Part shown: positions 1 to 8,901 of the stretch, piece by piece
Position numbering within the stretch: the first letter of the stretch is position 1
Layout: each line of letters opens with the position of its first letter
NCBI RefSeq assembly: GCF_002127585.1
Contig: NZ_NEGZ01000031.1
Span: 1 to 64,000, forward strand
Source of the DNA: Janthinobacterium sp. GW458P
GTDB lineage: Bacteria; Pseudomonadota; Gammaproteobacteria; Burkholderiales; Burkholderiaceae_D
Reading direction: 5' to 3'
DNA: 64,000 nucleotides
The notes under the pieces: generated by a model
Databases searched by the model: none
The model's input: only the letters and a program-made list of their open reading frames with translations
What the model was told of the DNA's origin: nothing
Made by a program: the position numbers and the translations under genes

Positions 1-145
1 GGTCGTATGCTTTGGCTTCGCCGCCGAATTTCTTCGACAGAACCGTTGCGATTGCAGCGGTCAGCGTGGTTTTACCGTGGTCGACGTGGCCGATGGTGCC
101 GACGTTAACGTGCGGCTTGGTCCGTTCGAATTTACCTTTTGCCAT
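1..145 (-). CDS. tuf: Elongation factor Tu, N-terminal fragment (cut by window edge)
   Basis: EF-Tu is the GTPase that carries aminoacyl-tRNA to the ribosomal A site. Only the first 48 codons lie in the window. They read [20 protein letters not shown] and continue through the P-loop (HVDHGKT) to [11 protein letters not shown], a near-invariant EF-Tu N-terminus. The ATG is at 143-145, and 72 bp separate it from the fusA stop, so this is the last gene of the rpsL-rpsG-fusA-tuf str operon. Betaproteobacteria usually have a second tuf copy upstream of secE. That position would lie beyond the right edge and cannot be seen here. Confidence 0.97.
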   Translation of the reverse strand, partial: MAKGKFERTKPHVNVGTIGHVDHGKTTLTAAIATVLSKKFGGEAKAYD

Positions 146-178
146 TTTATTCTTCCTTAGAACAATGATTTAAATGTA

Positions 179-207
179 GGGACCGGCATTCTCGTGAAAG
201 CCGGCCC
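179..207 (-). other. fusA-tuf intercistronic hairpin
   Basis: Between the fusA stop and the tuf start an inverted repeat pairs GGG-a-CCGGC (179-187) with GCCGGCCC (200-207), with one bulged base and a 12-nt loop. No U-tract follows in either direction, so it is more likely an mRNA processing or stability element than a full terminator. Confidence 0.4.
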
Positions 208-217
208 GGAACTTCTA

Positions 218-2323
218 TTACTTAGCTTTCGAGCTTACGATGGCTTCAGTCACATGTTTCGGAGCTTCCGAATAGTGCTTGAATTCCATCGTGTAAGTCG
301 CACGGCCTTGCGTCGAGGAACGCAACGATGTAGCGTAACCGAACATTTCCGACAGAGGAACTTCGGCCTTGATGATCTTGCCGCCACCGCCAGCAATTTC
401 ATCCATGCCTTGTACCATGCCGCGACGCGACGACAGGTCGCCCATCACGGTACCGGCGTAGTCTTCCGGCGTTTCCACTTCCACGGCCATCATCGGCTCC
501 AGGATGACTGGCGATGCTTTGCGGCAGCCATCTTTGAATGCCATCGAAGCGGCCATGCGGAATGCATTTTCGTTCGAGTCAACATCGTGGTACGAACCGA
601 AGAACAGCGTGACTTTGACGTCAACAACTGGGTAGCCAGCCATCACGCCCGAAGGCAGCGTGTCGCGCACACCTTTTTCAACTGCAGGGATGTATTCGCG
701 AGGAACGGTACCGCCCTTGATCGCGTCAACGAATTCGAAGCCCTTGCCCGGCTCTTGCGGCTCGATCTTCAGAACCACGTGACCGTATTGACCACGACCA
801 CCCGATTGCTTGACGAATTTGCCTTCCGACTCTTCGCACACTTTACGGATCGTTTCGCGGTAAGCCACTTGTGGCTTGCCGACGGTGGCTTCAACGTTGA
901 ATTCGCGCTTCATGCGGTCAACAATGATGTCCAGATGCAACTCGCCCATACCGGCGATGATGGTCTGACCCGATTCTTCATCGGTACGCACGCGGAACGA
1001 TGGATCTTCTGCTGCCAGACGGTTCAGCGCCAGGCCCATTTTTTCCTGGTCAGCCTTGGTTTTTGGCTCAACCGCTTGCGAAATCACTGGCTCAGGGAAG
1101 ACCATGCGCTCCAGAACCACGCTCGCCTTGTCGTCGCACAGCGTATCGCCAGTGGTGGTGTCTTTCAGACCCACAACCGCGGCGATGTCGCCAGCGCGCA
1201 TTTCCTTGATTTCTTCGCGTTCATTGGCTTGCATCTGCACGATACGGCCAATACGCTCTTTCTTCTGCTTCACGGAGTTCAACACCGAGTCACCCGAATT
1301 CAAGGTACCCGAGTAGCAACGGATGAAGCACAGCTGACCCACGAACGGATCGGTTGCGATTTTGAAAGCCAGCGCCGAGAATTTCTCGTTGTCGTCAGCT
1401 TTACGCTCGACAGGCTGCTCGTCCTCATCCAGACCTGGTACTGGCGGGATGTCGATTGGCGATGGCAGGTACTCGATCACCGCGTCCAACATTGCTTGTA
1501 CGCCCTTGTTTTTAAAGGCGGTACCGCACAGCATTGGAACGATTTCGCTGGCGATGGTACGCTGGCGCAGAGCAGCCTTGATCTCGGCTTCCGACAGGTC
1601 GCCTTCTTCCAGGTACTTGTTCATCAGGTCTTCCGACGCTTCAGCAGCGGCTTCAACCATGTTCTCGCGCCACTTGGCAGCATCAGCAGCCAGGTGTGCA
1701 GGAATGTCTTCGTATTCAAACTTCATGCCTTGCGAAGCGTCGTCCCAAATGACGGCCTTCATCTTGACCAGATCGATAACGCCGGTGAAGACGTCTTCAG
1801 CACCGATAGGCATCTGAATAGGCACTGGGTTGGCTTTCAGACGCGAACGCATCTGATCGTAGACCTTGAAGAAGTTGGCGCCGGTACGGTCCATCTTGTT
1901 CACGAAAGCCAGACGTGGCACTTTGTATTTGTTAGCCTGACGCCATACCGTTTCCGATTGTGGCTGCACGCCGCCGACTGCACAGTAAACCATGCAGGCG
2001 CCATCCAACACGCGCATCGAACGTTCCACTTCAATGGTGAAGTCAACGTGGCCTGGGGTGTCGATGATGTTGATGTGATGCGCTGGGAAGTTGTTTGCCA
2101 TGCCTTTCCAGAAGCACGTAACAGCAGCCGAGGTAATCGTGATGCCGCGCTCTTGCTCCTGCGCCATCCAGTCGGTGGTGGCAGCGCCATCATGTACTTC
2201 GCCCAGCTTGTGGTTCACGCCGGTGTAGAACAGGACGCGCTCGGTCGTGGTCGTCTTACCTGCATCGATGTGAGCGGAGATACCGATATTGCGATAGCGC
2301 TCAATGGGGGTCTTGCGGGCCAT
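218..2323 (-). CDS. fusA: Elongation factor G
   Basis: EF-G is the translocase GTPase that moves tRNA and mRNA through the ribosome and, with RRF, recycles it. The 701-residue product has the usual length. It starts [20 protein letters not shown], with the P-loop [12 protein letters not shown] near residue 17 and the G2/G3 elements ([17 protein letters not shown]) intact. The reading frame stays open 23 codons further upstream, but the ATG at 2321-2323 is preceded by an AGGATT ribosome-binding site and matches the family start. It lies 108 bp downstream of rpsG and 72 bp upstream of tuf in the str operon. It is the target of fusidic acid. Nothing unusual was seen. Confidence 0.98.
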   Translation of the reverse strand: MARKTPIERYRNIGISAHIDAGKTTTTERVLFYTGVNHKLGEVHDGAATTDWMAQEQERGITITSAAVTCFWKGMANNFPAHHINIIDTPGHVDFTIEVERSMRVLDGACMVYCAVGGVQPQSETVWRQANKYKVPRLAFVNKMDRTGANFFKVYDQMRSRLKANPVPIQMPIGAEDVFTGVIDLVKMKAVIWDDASQGMKFEYEDIPAHLAADAAKWRENMVEAAAEASEDLMNKYLEEGDLSEAEIKAALRQRTIASEIVPMLCGTAFKNKGVQAMLDAVIEYLPSPIDIPPVPGLDEDEQPVERKADDNEKFSALAFKIATDPFVGQLCFIRCYSGTLNSGDSVLNSVKQKKERIGRIVQMQANEREEIKEMRAGDIAAVVGLKDTTTGDTLCDDKASVVLERMVFPEPVISQAVEPKTKADQEKMGLALNRLAAEDPSFRVRTDEESGQTIIAGMGELHLDIIVDRMKREFNVEATVGKPQVAYRETIRKVCEESEGKFVKQSGGRGQYGHVVLKIEPQEPGKGFEFVDAIKGGTVPREYIPAVEKGVRDTLPSGVMAGYPVVDVKVTLFFGSYHDVDSNENAFRMAASMAFKDGCRKASPVILEPMMAVEVETPEDYAGTVMGDLSSRRGMVQGMDEIAGGGGKIIKAEVPLSEMFGYATSLRSSTQGRATYTMEFKHYSEAPKHVTEAIVSSKAK

Positions 2324-2431
2324 AATTAATCCTAAATGAATGGACAAAACCGAGCAGCATTTTTTTGCAAAAATGAGCCCGGCCTCGAACAACAGATGCT
2401 TGACAGCCGCCTTGCGGAAGCTGGCTTTATA

Positions 2432-2902
2432 TTAGAAGCGGAAATGCGAGAACGCTTTGTTCGCTTCAGCCATACGATGGACTTCGTCGCGCTTTTTCAT
2501 CGCGCCGCCGCGGCTTTCAGCCGCTTCCATCAGCTCACCGCCGAGGCGTTGTGGCATCGATTTTTCGCTGCGCTTGTTAGCAGCTTCACGCAACCAACGC
2601 ATGGACAGCGCCATACGACGGACTGGGCGAACTTCGACCGGCACCTGGTAGTTTGCACCACCAACACGACGGGATTTCACCTCAACCAACGGCTTGGCGT
2701 TGTTGATTGCGGTAGCAAAAACTTCGAGCGGATCTTTGCCCGATTTTGCTGCGATGTGCTCGAAAGCACCGTAGATGATGTTTTCTGCAACCGATTTCTT
2801 ACCGGACAGCATCAGCACGTTTACAAATTTAGCGACATCAGTGTTGCCGAATTTTGGATCTGGCAAAATTTCGCGCTTGGGTACTTCACGACGACGTGGC
2901 AT
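2432..2902 (-). CDS. rpsG: 30S ribosomal protein S7
   Basis: S7 nucleates assembly of the 30S head and contacts tRNA at the E site. In E. coli it represses its own operon at the translational level. The 156-residue product starts [20 protein letters not shown] and has the standard length. The frame opens five codons earlier (MKGID), but the ATG at 2900-2902 has an AGGAA site six bases upstream and fits the family N-terminus. It is the second gene of the str operon, 151 bp after rpsL. The 151-bp spacer is where an S7 autoregulatory structure would be expected. I did not resolve one. Confidence 0.97.
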   Translation of the reverse strand: MPRRREVPKREILPDPKFGNTDVAKFVNVLMLSGKKSVAENIIYGAFEHIAAKSGKDPLEVFATAINNAKPLVEVKSRRVGGANYQVPVEVRPVRRMALSMRWLREAANKRSEKSMPQRLGGELMEAAESRGGAMKKRDEVHRMAEANKAFSHFRF

Positions 2903-3053
2903 ATCAATTCCTTTCAATCTTCAGTTGAGCGCGCGTTCTTCGCACACTCGCGGACGACCATCATAGTCTTCCACTTACTCGACCAGATGCGGTCGACTAC
3001 ATTCACTTAGCTAGTTGCCACTGAGCGAAACTTGGTTTGCTGCGTACAACTTA

Positions 3054-3437
3054 TTACTTCTTGCCAGCTTTAGCGCGCTTGGTACCGTACTTCGAACGCG
3101 ATTGCTTACGGTCTTTAACGCCTTGGGTATCCAGGGCACCGCGAACCATGTGGTAACGCACACCCGGCAAATCCTTAACGCGACCGCCGCGCAACAGCAC
3201 AACACTATGCTCTTGCAGGTTATGGCCTTCACCGCCAATGTACGAAATGACTTCGAAACCATTGGTCAGGCGAACTTTAGCGACTTTACGCAGAGCCGAG
3301 TTAGGCTTCTTTGGAGTCGTGGTGTAAACACGTGTGCAGACGCCACGTTTTTGCGGGCTGTTTTCCAGCGCCGGCGATTTGCTCTTGACGCGTACCGAAA
3401 CACGCGGCTGGCGAATCAACTGATTGATGGTTGGCAT
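3054..3437 (-). CDS. rpsL: 30S ribosomal protein S12
   Basis: S12 lies at the decoding centre and controls accuracy; it is the streptomycin-resistance locus. The 127-residue product begins [20 protein letters not shown] and carries the conserved [10 protein letters not shown] and [13 protein letters not shown] segments. Lysines 43 and 88 (E. coli K42 and K87) are both lysine, so the allele looks streptomycin-sensitive. It is the first gene of the str operon. Its promoter is predicted about 180 bp upstream, and rpoC, often the next gene upstream in related bacteria, is about 48 kb away. Confidence 0.98.
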   Translation of the reverse strand: MPTINQLIRQPRVSVRVKSKSPALENSPQKRGVCTRVYTTTPKKPNSALRKVAKVRLTNGFEVISYIGGEGHNLQEHSVVLLRGGRVKDLPGVRYHMVRGALDTQGVKDRKQSRSKYGTKRAKAGKK

Positions 3438-3615
3438 CGTTATAAATCCAACAAAAAAATACGATTAATAACCCGGACAAGATGCCCGGCGACTAAAACC
3501 TCGTCCCGTTTCTATCTGCTGCGCACCGGAGGCGCCCGCAGCCACTCGATAAGGAGCGGCCATGAAATGCCAAGTAACACGTAAACGATGTGCAGAATAA
3601 AATCGAGAACTCGCT

Positions 3616-3644
3616 AGTTTAGACCTTGTGTTACAGGGGGTCAA
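3616..3644 (-). promoter_or_regulatory. Sigma-70 promoter for the str operon
   Basis: Read on the minus strand, TTGACC (3644-3639), a 17-bp spacer and TAAACT (3621-3616) form a good sigma-70 promoter pointing at rpsL, whose start lies about 180 bp downstream. No minus-strand gene lies between it and the divergent gene at 3862. The str genes therefore appear to be transcribed independently of rpoBC. The rest of the gap (3438-3861) holds a long 5' leader and an AT-rich stretch, with no gene seen. Confidence 0.65.
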
Positions 3645-3861
3645 TCAGTTTACGGCTTTTTGCTATAAAAAAAGGCAAAAAACGGGCCGTTTTGTAGCCT
3701 TTTGGCTAATTTTCGCTGCGGGCAACCGGACCAGAGCCGGCCAATACAAATGATTGTTTGATATTTTTTCCTGCGTGCAAGCATCGCGCGAGGCCGTTCT
3801 TGTATGACCGCAAGGTGACAAAAGGATTGATAATAGCGGACATTTTTCGCTGCCCTCCCTT

Positions 3862-5787
3862 ATGCGCCCCTTGCTTCGCCCCGCCACCGTGTTCCTGCTG
3901 CTGACCTATGCCCTGCTGACGGCCGTGCCCTTTGTCCCTGCGCTGCTGGGGCGTCCACTCGAACATCCCTGGCAGATGCTCACCTTCGAACTGCTGGCGT
4001 GGCTGGCCGTCTGGAGCGTGTTCAAACGCCCCGCTTACTTCCACTGGCTGCTGGTGCCCGCCTTCCTGGCCCTGCCGACGGAAATCTATCTGTTCATCTT
4101 CTATGGCCAGGGCATTTCCACGCATCACCTGGGCATCATCTTCGAAACCAGCCCCAAGGAAGCAATGGAATTCCTCGGGCAAAAAGTATGGCTGATGGGC
4201 GCCGTCATGCTGGGCGTGATCGCCTGGTGCCTGCTCGGCTGGTTTGCGGCCACGCGCACGCGCGACCTCGACTGGCGCGGCAAGACGCGTCCGGCCGCCT
4301 TCGTGCTGCTGATCCTGCTGGGCGGCTTCTGGTGGTATGGCTACGAATTCGGTTTCGACGCCAGCCCCCCGCATAGCGCCGTCGCCTCGGCCAAGGCCGC
4401 CAAGCCATCGGCCGGCAGCAGCAAGCCGGGCGCGTCCGGCTTTGGCGACGCCAGCTCGGCGGACGACGAAGCGGAAGAGGACGACGAGAGCAGCAAGCCC
4501 GAAAATGCCAGCATCGCCGGCGCCGACGAGACGGGCCTGGGCTGGCCCAGCCTGCCCCACTGGGCGCGCCTGCCCTACGCCTTCGATACCGTCAGCAATT
4601 CCTGGCCCTTTGGCCTGATGGCGCGCGGCCTCGATTTTTACAAGGAGCGCAAATACCTGGCCGAACTGGGGCAGAAAAGCAGCAGCTTCCGCTTCGGCGC
4701 GCACCAGCAACAGCCCGATCCCCACCCGGAAGTGGTGGTGATGGTGATCGGCGAATCGTCGCGCTACGACCGCTGGAGCCTGAACGGCTATGAGCGCGAC
4801 ACCAATCCCCTGCTGAAACAGGAAGCCAACCTGGTGCCGCTGGCCGACGTCATCACGGCCGTTTCCGCCACGCGCCTGTCGGTACCCGTCATCATCTCGC
4901 GCAAGCCGGCCACGCAAAGCCTCAAGGATGGTTTTTCGGAAAAATCCTTCCTCACTGCCTACAAGGAAGCGGGTTTCAAAACCTACTGGCTGTCGAACCA
5001 GATTTCGTTCGGCCAGTTCGACACGCCCGTCTCCGTATTCGCCAAGGAAGCGGACGTGGTGCAGTTCCTGAATCTGGGCGGCTTTACCAACAACTCGAAC
5101 TTCGACCAGATCCTCTTCGACCCGTTCAAGAACGCGCTGGCCGACCCGGCGCCGAAAAAACTCATCGTGCTGCACACGCTGGGCAGCCACTGGAACTACA
5201 GCCAGCGCTATCCGAAGGCATTCGACAAGTGGCAACCGTCGCTGTTCGGCGTCGACAAACCCGTCTACACGGACACGGCCATCAAGCCGCAGTTGAACAA
5301 CAGCTACGACAGCTCCATCCTGTACACGGACTGGTTCCTCTCCGGCGTGATCGACATCCTGAAGGACGATGGCCAGCGCAGCGCCCTGCGCAGCTCGCTC
5401 GTCTACGTGGCCGACCATGGCCAGACACTGTACGACGGCAGCTGCCGCCTGGCCTTCCATGGCCACAACACGCAGTTCGAATTCCACGTGCCCGCCTTCG
5501 TCTGGTATTCGCAGCAATTCCAGCAGCGCTATCCCGACAAGGTAACGCAGCTGCAGCGCCATCAGAAAGCGCGTCTGTCGACGGAAAACATGTTCCACAC
5601 CCTGCTCGACCTGGGCGACATCCGCTTCGCCGGCGAACAGCCCGAGTGGAGCATCGCCAGCCCCCGCTTCAAGCAGCACAAGCGCTATGTCGACAGCTAC
5701 GGCTGGACCAACTACGACAACGCCATCATCCGTGGCGATTGCCGCGAAGTGATCGACAAGAGCACGCCGGAGAAGCAGGACAAGTAA
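3862..5787 (+). CDS. Phosphoethanolamine transferase (EptC/CptA-like)
   Basis: This is an inner-membrane enzyme with a periplasmic sulfatase-fold domain. The family moves phosphoethanolamine from phosphatidylethanolamine to lipid A or core sugars, which lowers negative charge and can raise resistance to cationic peptides. The 641-residue product has about five N-terminal membrane segments (residues 9-165). The catalytic domain holds GESSRYDRWSLNGYERDTNP (metal-binding Glu near 298), a probable nucleophile Thr near 337 in AVSATRLS, and later ADHG and FHGHN motifs that complete the zinc site. AVSATRLSVP resembles CptA/EptC more than EptA. Residues about 170-222 form an unusual Ser/Ala/acidic low-complexity linker between membrane and catalytic parts. 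It is convergent with the next gene, 9 bp apart. The exact acceptor cannot be told from sequence. Confidence 0.85.
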   Translation: MRPLLRPATVFLLLTYALLTAVPFVPALLGRPLEHPWQMLTFELLAWLAVWSVFKRPAYFHWLLVPAFLALPTEIYLFIFYGQGISTHHLGIIFETSPKEAMEFLGQKVWLMGAVMLGVIAWCLLGWFAATRTRDLDWRGKTRPAAFVLLILLGGFWWYGYEFGFDASPPHSAVASAKAAKPSAGSSKPGASGFGDASSADDEAEEDDESSKPENASIAGADETGLGWPSLPHWARLPYAFDTVSNSWPFGLMARGLDFYKERKYLAELGQKSSSFRFGAHQQQPDPHPEVVVMVIGESSRYDRWSLNGYERDTNPLLKQEANLVPLADVITAVSATRLSVPVIISRKPATQSLKDGFSEKSFLTAYKEAGFKTYWLSNQISFGQFDTPVSVFAKEADVVQFLNLGGFTNNSNFDQILFDPFKNALADPAPKKLIVLHTLGSHWNYSQRYPKAFDKWQPSLFGVDKPVYTDTAIKPQLNNSYDSSILYTDWFLSGVIDILKDDGQRSALRSSLVYVADHGQTLYDGSCRLAFHGHNTQFEFHVPAFVWYSQQFQQRYPDKVTQLQRHQKARLSTENMFHTLLDLGDIRFAGEQPEWSIASPRFKQHKRYVDSYGWTNYDNAIIRGDCREVIDKSTPEKQDK

Positions 5788-5796
5788 GGACAGCCA

Positions 5797-7392
5797 TCAA
5801 GCCCCTTCGAGGACGCCGCCGCAATCGGCCGGTTGCGCCATGTGCGTGCTGAGCCAGTCGAAGACCTGTCCCGCCTTCGCCTCGATGGCGCTGCCGAAGC
5901 CGCGCTGCGCCAGCAGGGCGATGCCGTTGGTGGCCTGCAGCACGCCAGGGGCCAGCAGCAGCACACCGGCGTCATCGCGGCGCACGCACCAGGGCGCCAG
6001 ACAGTCTTCCAGCAACGGCCCCAGCACCAGGTTGTGCGACGAGACGATTACCAGGTTGCGTGCCGCCAGCGTATGCAGCACGGCGGCGGCCGCCGCCACC
6101 GATTCGAGGTGGTTGGTGCCGCGGAAGATCTCGTCGATCAGGAACAGGGCCGGCGCGGCGCCCTCGGCCAGCGCCAGCAGTTCGCGCGCGCGCCGCAGTT
6201 CGGCGATATATAAGCTTTCGCCGCCATCGAACGTATCCTCGTTCTGCATGCTCGAATACAGGGGCAGCAAGGGTACGCTGGCCGCCTGCGCATAGCAAAA
6301 GCCGAAGGCGCGCGCACTGATCAGGTTGAGGCCCACGCCGCGCAGCAAGGTGCTCTTGCCGATGGCATTCTGCCCCGAAATAAAGGCGCCGCGGCCATCG
6401 AGATACAGCGACAGTGGCACGGCGCCGTCCAGCAGCGGATGCACCATGGCCTCGAACGACAATTGCCGCGCGCCCGCGTCCTGCGCCCAGCAGAACTGCG
6501 CACGGCCGCGCAGGTGGCGCGCCAGGGCCAGGTCCGCCTCCAGGTCTGCCAGCAGCAGGAAACTCTGGCGCAGAAAGGCGCGCTCGCGCCGCACCACGCG
6601 CAAGCTGTGAAAATAACGGCGGATATTGCCCAGCATGAGCCAGTCGTCATATTCACTCAACAAGGGAATCATCTTGATCCAGCGCAGCGGCGTGATCTGG
6701 CGGTTGATCACGCCGGCAGCCCGCCCGCCTTCTCGCAGCTGCGCCGTGAACGCAGTATCGAGCGCGCCCAGGCGGCCATGCACCAGCAGTATCTGCTGCA
6801 AGGTAAATACGCTGCGCTCCCACGGTTTGCAAAGGTCGTAAAAGCGCATCTGCAACGCCATCAGCAAGAGCCAGACGGGCACCGCGACGGCCCATGCCAG
6901 CGGCGCGACCAGCCATGCGGCCAGCAGCGACAGCAGCAGTGCCACGGTGGGCAGCAGCAGCCAGCGGCTCCACCACGGCACCGCCGGCGGCGGTGCGCCG
7001 CACAGCAGCGCCGCCACTTCCATGTCCGCCGTGCGCAAGGGCTGCATGGCTCGCTCGAGCACGGCTTGCTGTGCCGGCGCCGCCAGCAGGGCAGCGATGC
7101 GCGCGCGCGAGGCGGCGTCTGCCGTGCCACCCGCCAGACGCTGATGCAGGCGCTGTTGGCCAACGATGCTGGTCTGCGCGGCAAGCTGTGCATGGTAGTC
7201 ATCGAGCAGCATTTCCTCCCAGGTCTGGCCATCGAGCTGGGCCGGGTCGCCCTCGACCTGGTGCAGCATGGCGATGTCGCTGCGGGCAAACGGATAATCG
7301 AATTCGGCCGGCTCTGGCAGGCTGGCGAACTGGCGCAACCAGTGGCGCAGCTTGGCATACAGGGACGGCTTGGGGGGCGAGGCAGGCATCAT
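5797..7392 (-). CDS. Membrane-anchored MutS-like ATPase
   Basis: The 531-residue protein has a C-terminal MutS-family ABC ATPase domain. Its Walker A is GQNAIGKST, its Walker B is LFLIDEIFRGTN, and a switch histidine follows in VIVSSHN. The N-terminal half has two adjacent hydrophobic segments (about residues 143-185) and helical MutS core-like sequence, but no recognisable mismatch-binding domain. Proteins of this type are usually annotated only as 'MutS domain protein' and have no settled function. They are not the MutS of mismatch repair. Two ATGs in tandem (7387-7392) could serve as start. It runs convergently against the phosphoethanolamine transferase and divergently from the efflux operon. 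Its role is unknown. Confidence 0.75.
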   Translation of the reverse strand: MMPASPPKPSLYAKLRHWLRQFASLPEPAEFDYPFARSDIAMLHQVEGDPAQLDGQTWEEMLLDDYHAQLAAQTSIVGQQRLHQRLAGGTADAASRARIAALLAAPAQQAVLERAMQPLRTADMEVAALLCGAPPPAVPWWSRWLLLPTVALLLSLLAAWLVAPLAWAVAVPVWLLLMALQMRFYDLCKPWERSVFTLQQILLVHGRLGALDTAFTAQLREGGRAAGVINRQITPLRWIKMIPLLSEYDDWLMLGNIRRYFHSLRVVRRERAFLRQSFLLLADLEADLALARHLRGRAQFCWAQDAGARQLSFEAMVHPLLDGAVPLSLYLDGRGAFISGQNAIGKSTLLRGVGLNLISARAFGFCYAQAASVPLLPLYSSMQNEDTFDGGESLYIAELRRARELLALAEGAAPALFLIDEIFRGTNHLESVAAAAAVLHTLAARNLVIVSSHNLVLGPLLEDCLAPWCVRRDDAGVLLLAPGVLQATNGIALLAQRGFGSAIEAKAGQVFDWLSTHMAQPADCGGVLEGA

Positions 7393-7483
7393 GCTCCAGA
7401 AAGGTGGCCAGCTTGGCGCCGCGCGCCATCACTGCCAGGCACAGATCGGGGCGATTATCAGCTTATCAAGATCCATGCATGCG

Positions 7484-7526
7484 CGGACGCCCGCTGGACG
7501 GTGCGGACACGGCGGACAGCCGGACA
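7484..7526 (+). promoter_or_regulatory. GGAC repeat array, candidate enhancer for a sigma-54 activator
   Basis: Five copies of [C/T]GGAC[A/G] occur at 7484, 7495, 7504, 7513 and 7521, spaced 11, 9, 9 and 8 bp. The last three are exact CGGACA. The array ends about 38 bp before the sigma-54 promoter element. Activators of this class usually bind upstream of their promoter, so this is a plausible binding array for the regulator encoded at 12246. The assignment is inference; the repeats themselves are directly visible. Confidence 0.4.
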
Positions 7527-7563
7527 CTTTATATTTTCCCCTTGCAAATCAACATCTTGAATC

Positions 7564-7579
7564 TGGCACAGAATCTGCT
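7564..7579 (+). promoter_or_regulatory. Sigma-54 (-24/-12) promoter of the efflux operon
   Basis: TGGCACAGAATCTGCT matches the sigma-54 consensus. The GG of TGGCAC (7565-7566) and the GC of CTGCT (7577-7578) are separated by exactly ten bases. Transcription would start near 7590, about 20 bases before the adaptor ATG at 7612. The operon encodes a sigma-54-dependent response regulator as its fifth gene, which supports the assignment and suggests autoregulation. Confidence 0.7.
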
Positions 7580-7611
7580 AGCAAAAGGGTATTGTCCACG
7601 AAACGTCCGCC

Positions 7612-8877
7612 ATGATCCGCGATACCTCCTCCCAAGACGCCGTACTGTCCGCCCCGCCGGGCCAGCGCCACAAAAAACGCGCCCTCGTACTGGCCGGCGC
7701 CGCCATCGTCATCGGCGGCGCCATCGCCGTGTTCTCCGGCTGGCGCAACAGCGACCACTCCGTCAACGCCAGCCGCCTGCGCATCGCCGAGGTCACGCGC
7801 GGCACCCTGGTCCGCGACGCCGCCGTCACCGGGCGCGTGGTGGCCGCCATCAGCCCCACCCTGTATTCCACCACAGTGGCCACGGTGACCCTGAAGGCGA
7901 AGGCGGGCGACACGGTCAGGAAGGGCGACATCCTGGCCGTGCTGGAGTCACCCGACCTGTCCGACACGCTGAAACGCGAACAGTCGAGCGTGCAGCAGCT
8001 GGAAGCGGAAGTGGCGCGCCAGCAGATTCTGGCCAAGAAGCAGAAACTGCTGGCGCGGCGCGAAGCCGACACGGCGGAAATCGAGCGCCTGTCCGCGCAG
8101 CGCACGCTGGAACGCTACGAAAGCGTGGCGCAGGTGGGCATCATCGCCAAGATCGATTACCAGAAGGCCAAGGACGCGCTCAACTCGGCCGAGATCCGCA
8201 GCAAGCACGCCTCCCAGGCGGCCGGTCTGGAAGGCGAGGACGTGACTCTGGCCCTGAAGACCAGGCTCAATGAACTGGAGCGCCAGCGCCTCGTCCGCGA
8301 CAATGCCCAGCGCCGCGTCGACGAACTGACCGTGCGCGCGCCCGTCAACGGTTTTATCGGCACCCTGTCGGTGGCCAACCGCAGCGTGGTGCAAGCCAAT
8401 ACGGCGCTGATGACCCTGGTCGACCTGTCGCAGCTGGAAGTCGAACTGGAAGTGCCGGAAACCTATGTGGCCGATATCGGCCTGGGCATGCGTGCGGAAA
8501 TCGAAACTGGCGCCATCAAGGCAACGGGAAAACTCTCGGCGCTGTCGCCCGAAGTGGTGAAAAACCAGGTCCTGGCGCGCGTGCGCTTCAACGGCGAACA
8601 GCCGGCCGGCCTGCGCCAGAACCAGCGCGTGGCGGCGCGCCTGCTGATCGACGAGCGGCCCAATGTGCTGATGCTGGCGCGCGGCTCCTTCGTCGAGGCC
8701 GAAGGGGGACGTTTCGCCTACGTGGTGCTCGATGGCGTCGCCATCCGCACTCCCATCAAGCTGGGCGCCACCAGCGTGGCGGCCGTCGAAATTCTCGACG
8801 GCCTGAAGCTGGGCGACAAGGTGGTGGTCGCCGGCACGGAAAACTTTACGAACGCGGCCCGCGTCGCACTCAACTAA
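7612..8877 (+). CDS. Efflux periplasmic adaptor (MacA/HlyD family)
   Basis: This adaptor would link an inner-membrane ABC transporter to an outer-membrane channel. The 421-residue product has a cytoplasmic N-terminus, one membrane anchor (about residues 23-43), and a lipoyl/barrel-sandwich domain split by a long coiled coil (about residues 115-235) rich in Glu, Gln and Arg. The second lipoyl half follows (VRAPVNGFIGTL), then a beta-barrel and a membrane-proximal domain. It is first in the operon: the ATPase starts 24 bp downstream after an AGGAG site. No outer-membrane TolC-like gene is nearby, so a channel encoded elsewhere is probably shared. The substrate is unknown; macrolides, peptides or lipids are all possible. 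Confidence 0.85.
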   Translation: MIRDTSSQDAVLSAPPGQRHKKRALVLAGAAIVIGGAIAVFSGWRNSDHSVNASRLRIAEVTRGTLVRDAAVTGRVVAAISPTLYSTTVATVTLKAKAGDTVRKGDILAVLESPDLSDTLKREQSSVQQLEAEVARQQILAKKQKLLARREADTAEIERLSAQRTLERYESVAQVGIIAKIDYQKAKDALNSAEIRSKHASQAAGLEGEDVTLALKTRLNELERQRLVRDNAQRRVDELTVRAPVNGFIGTLSVANRSVVQANTALMTLVDLSQLEVELEVPETYVADIGLGMRAEIETGAIKATGKLSALSPEVVKNQVLARVRFNGEQPAGLRQNQRVAARLLIDERPNVLMLARGSFVEAEGGRFAYVVLDGVAIRTPIKLGATSVAAVEILDGLKLGDKVVVAGTENFTNAARVALN

Positions 8878-8901
8878 TTTCAGACAACGAGGAGCATTCC
8901 C

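Noticed and set aside
3655-3700. A terminator at the AAAACG-GGC-CGTTTT inverted repeat
   Set aside because: There is no gene upstream on either strand that would need termination here, and the stem is only six pairs long.
3706-5679. A 657-codon minus-strand frame opposite the phosphoethanolamine transferase
   Set aside because: Low-complexity, His/Arg-rich translation with no family motif. The plus strand carries an intact enzyme.
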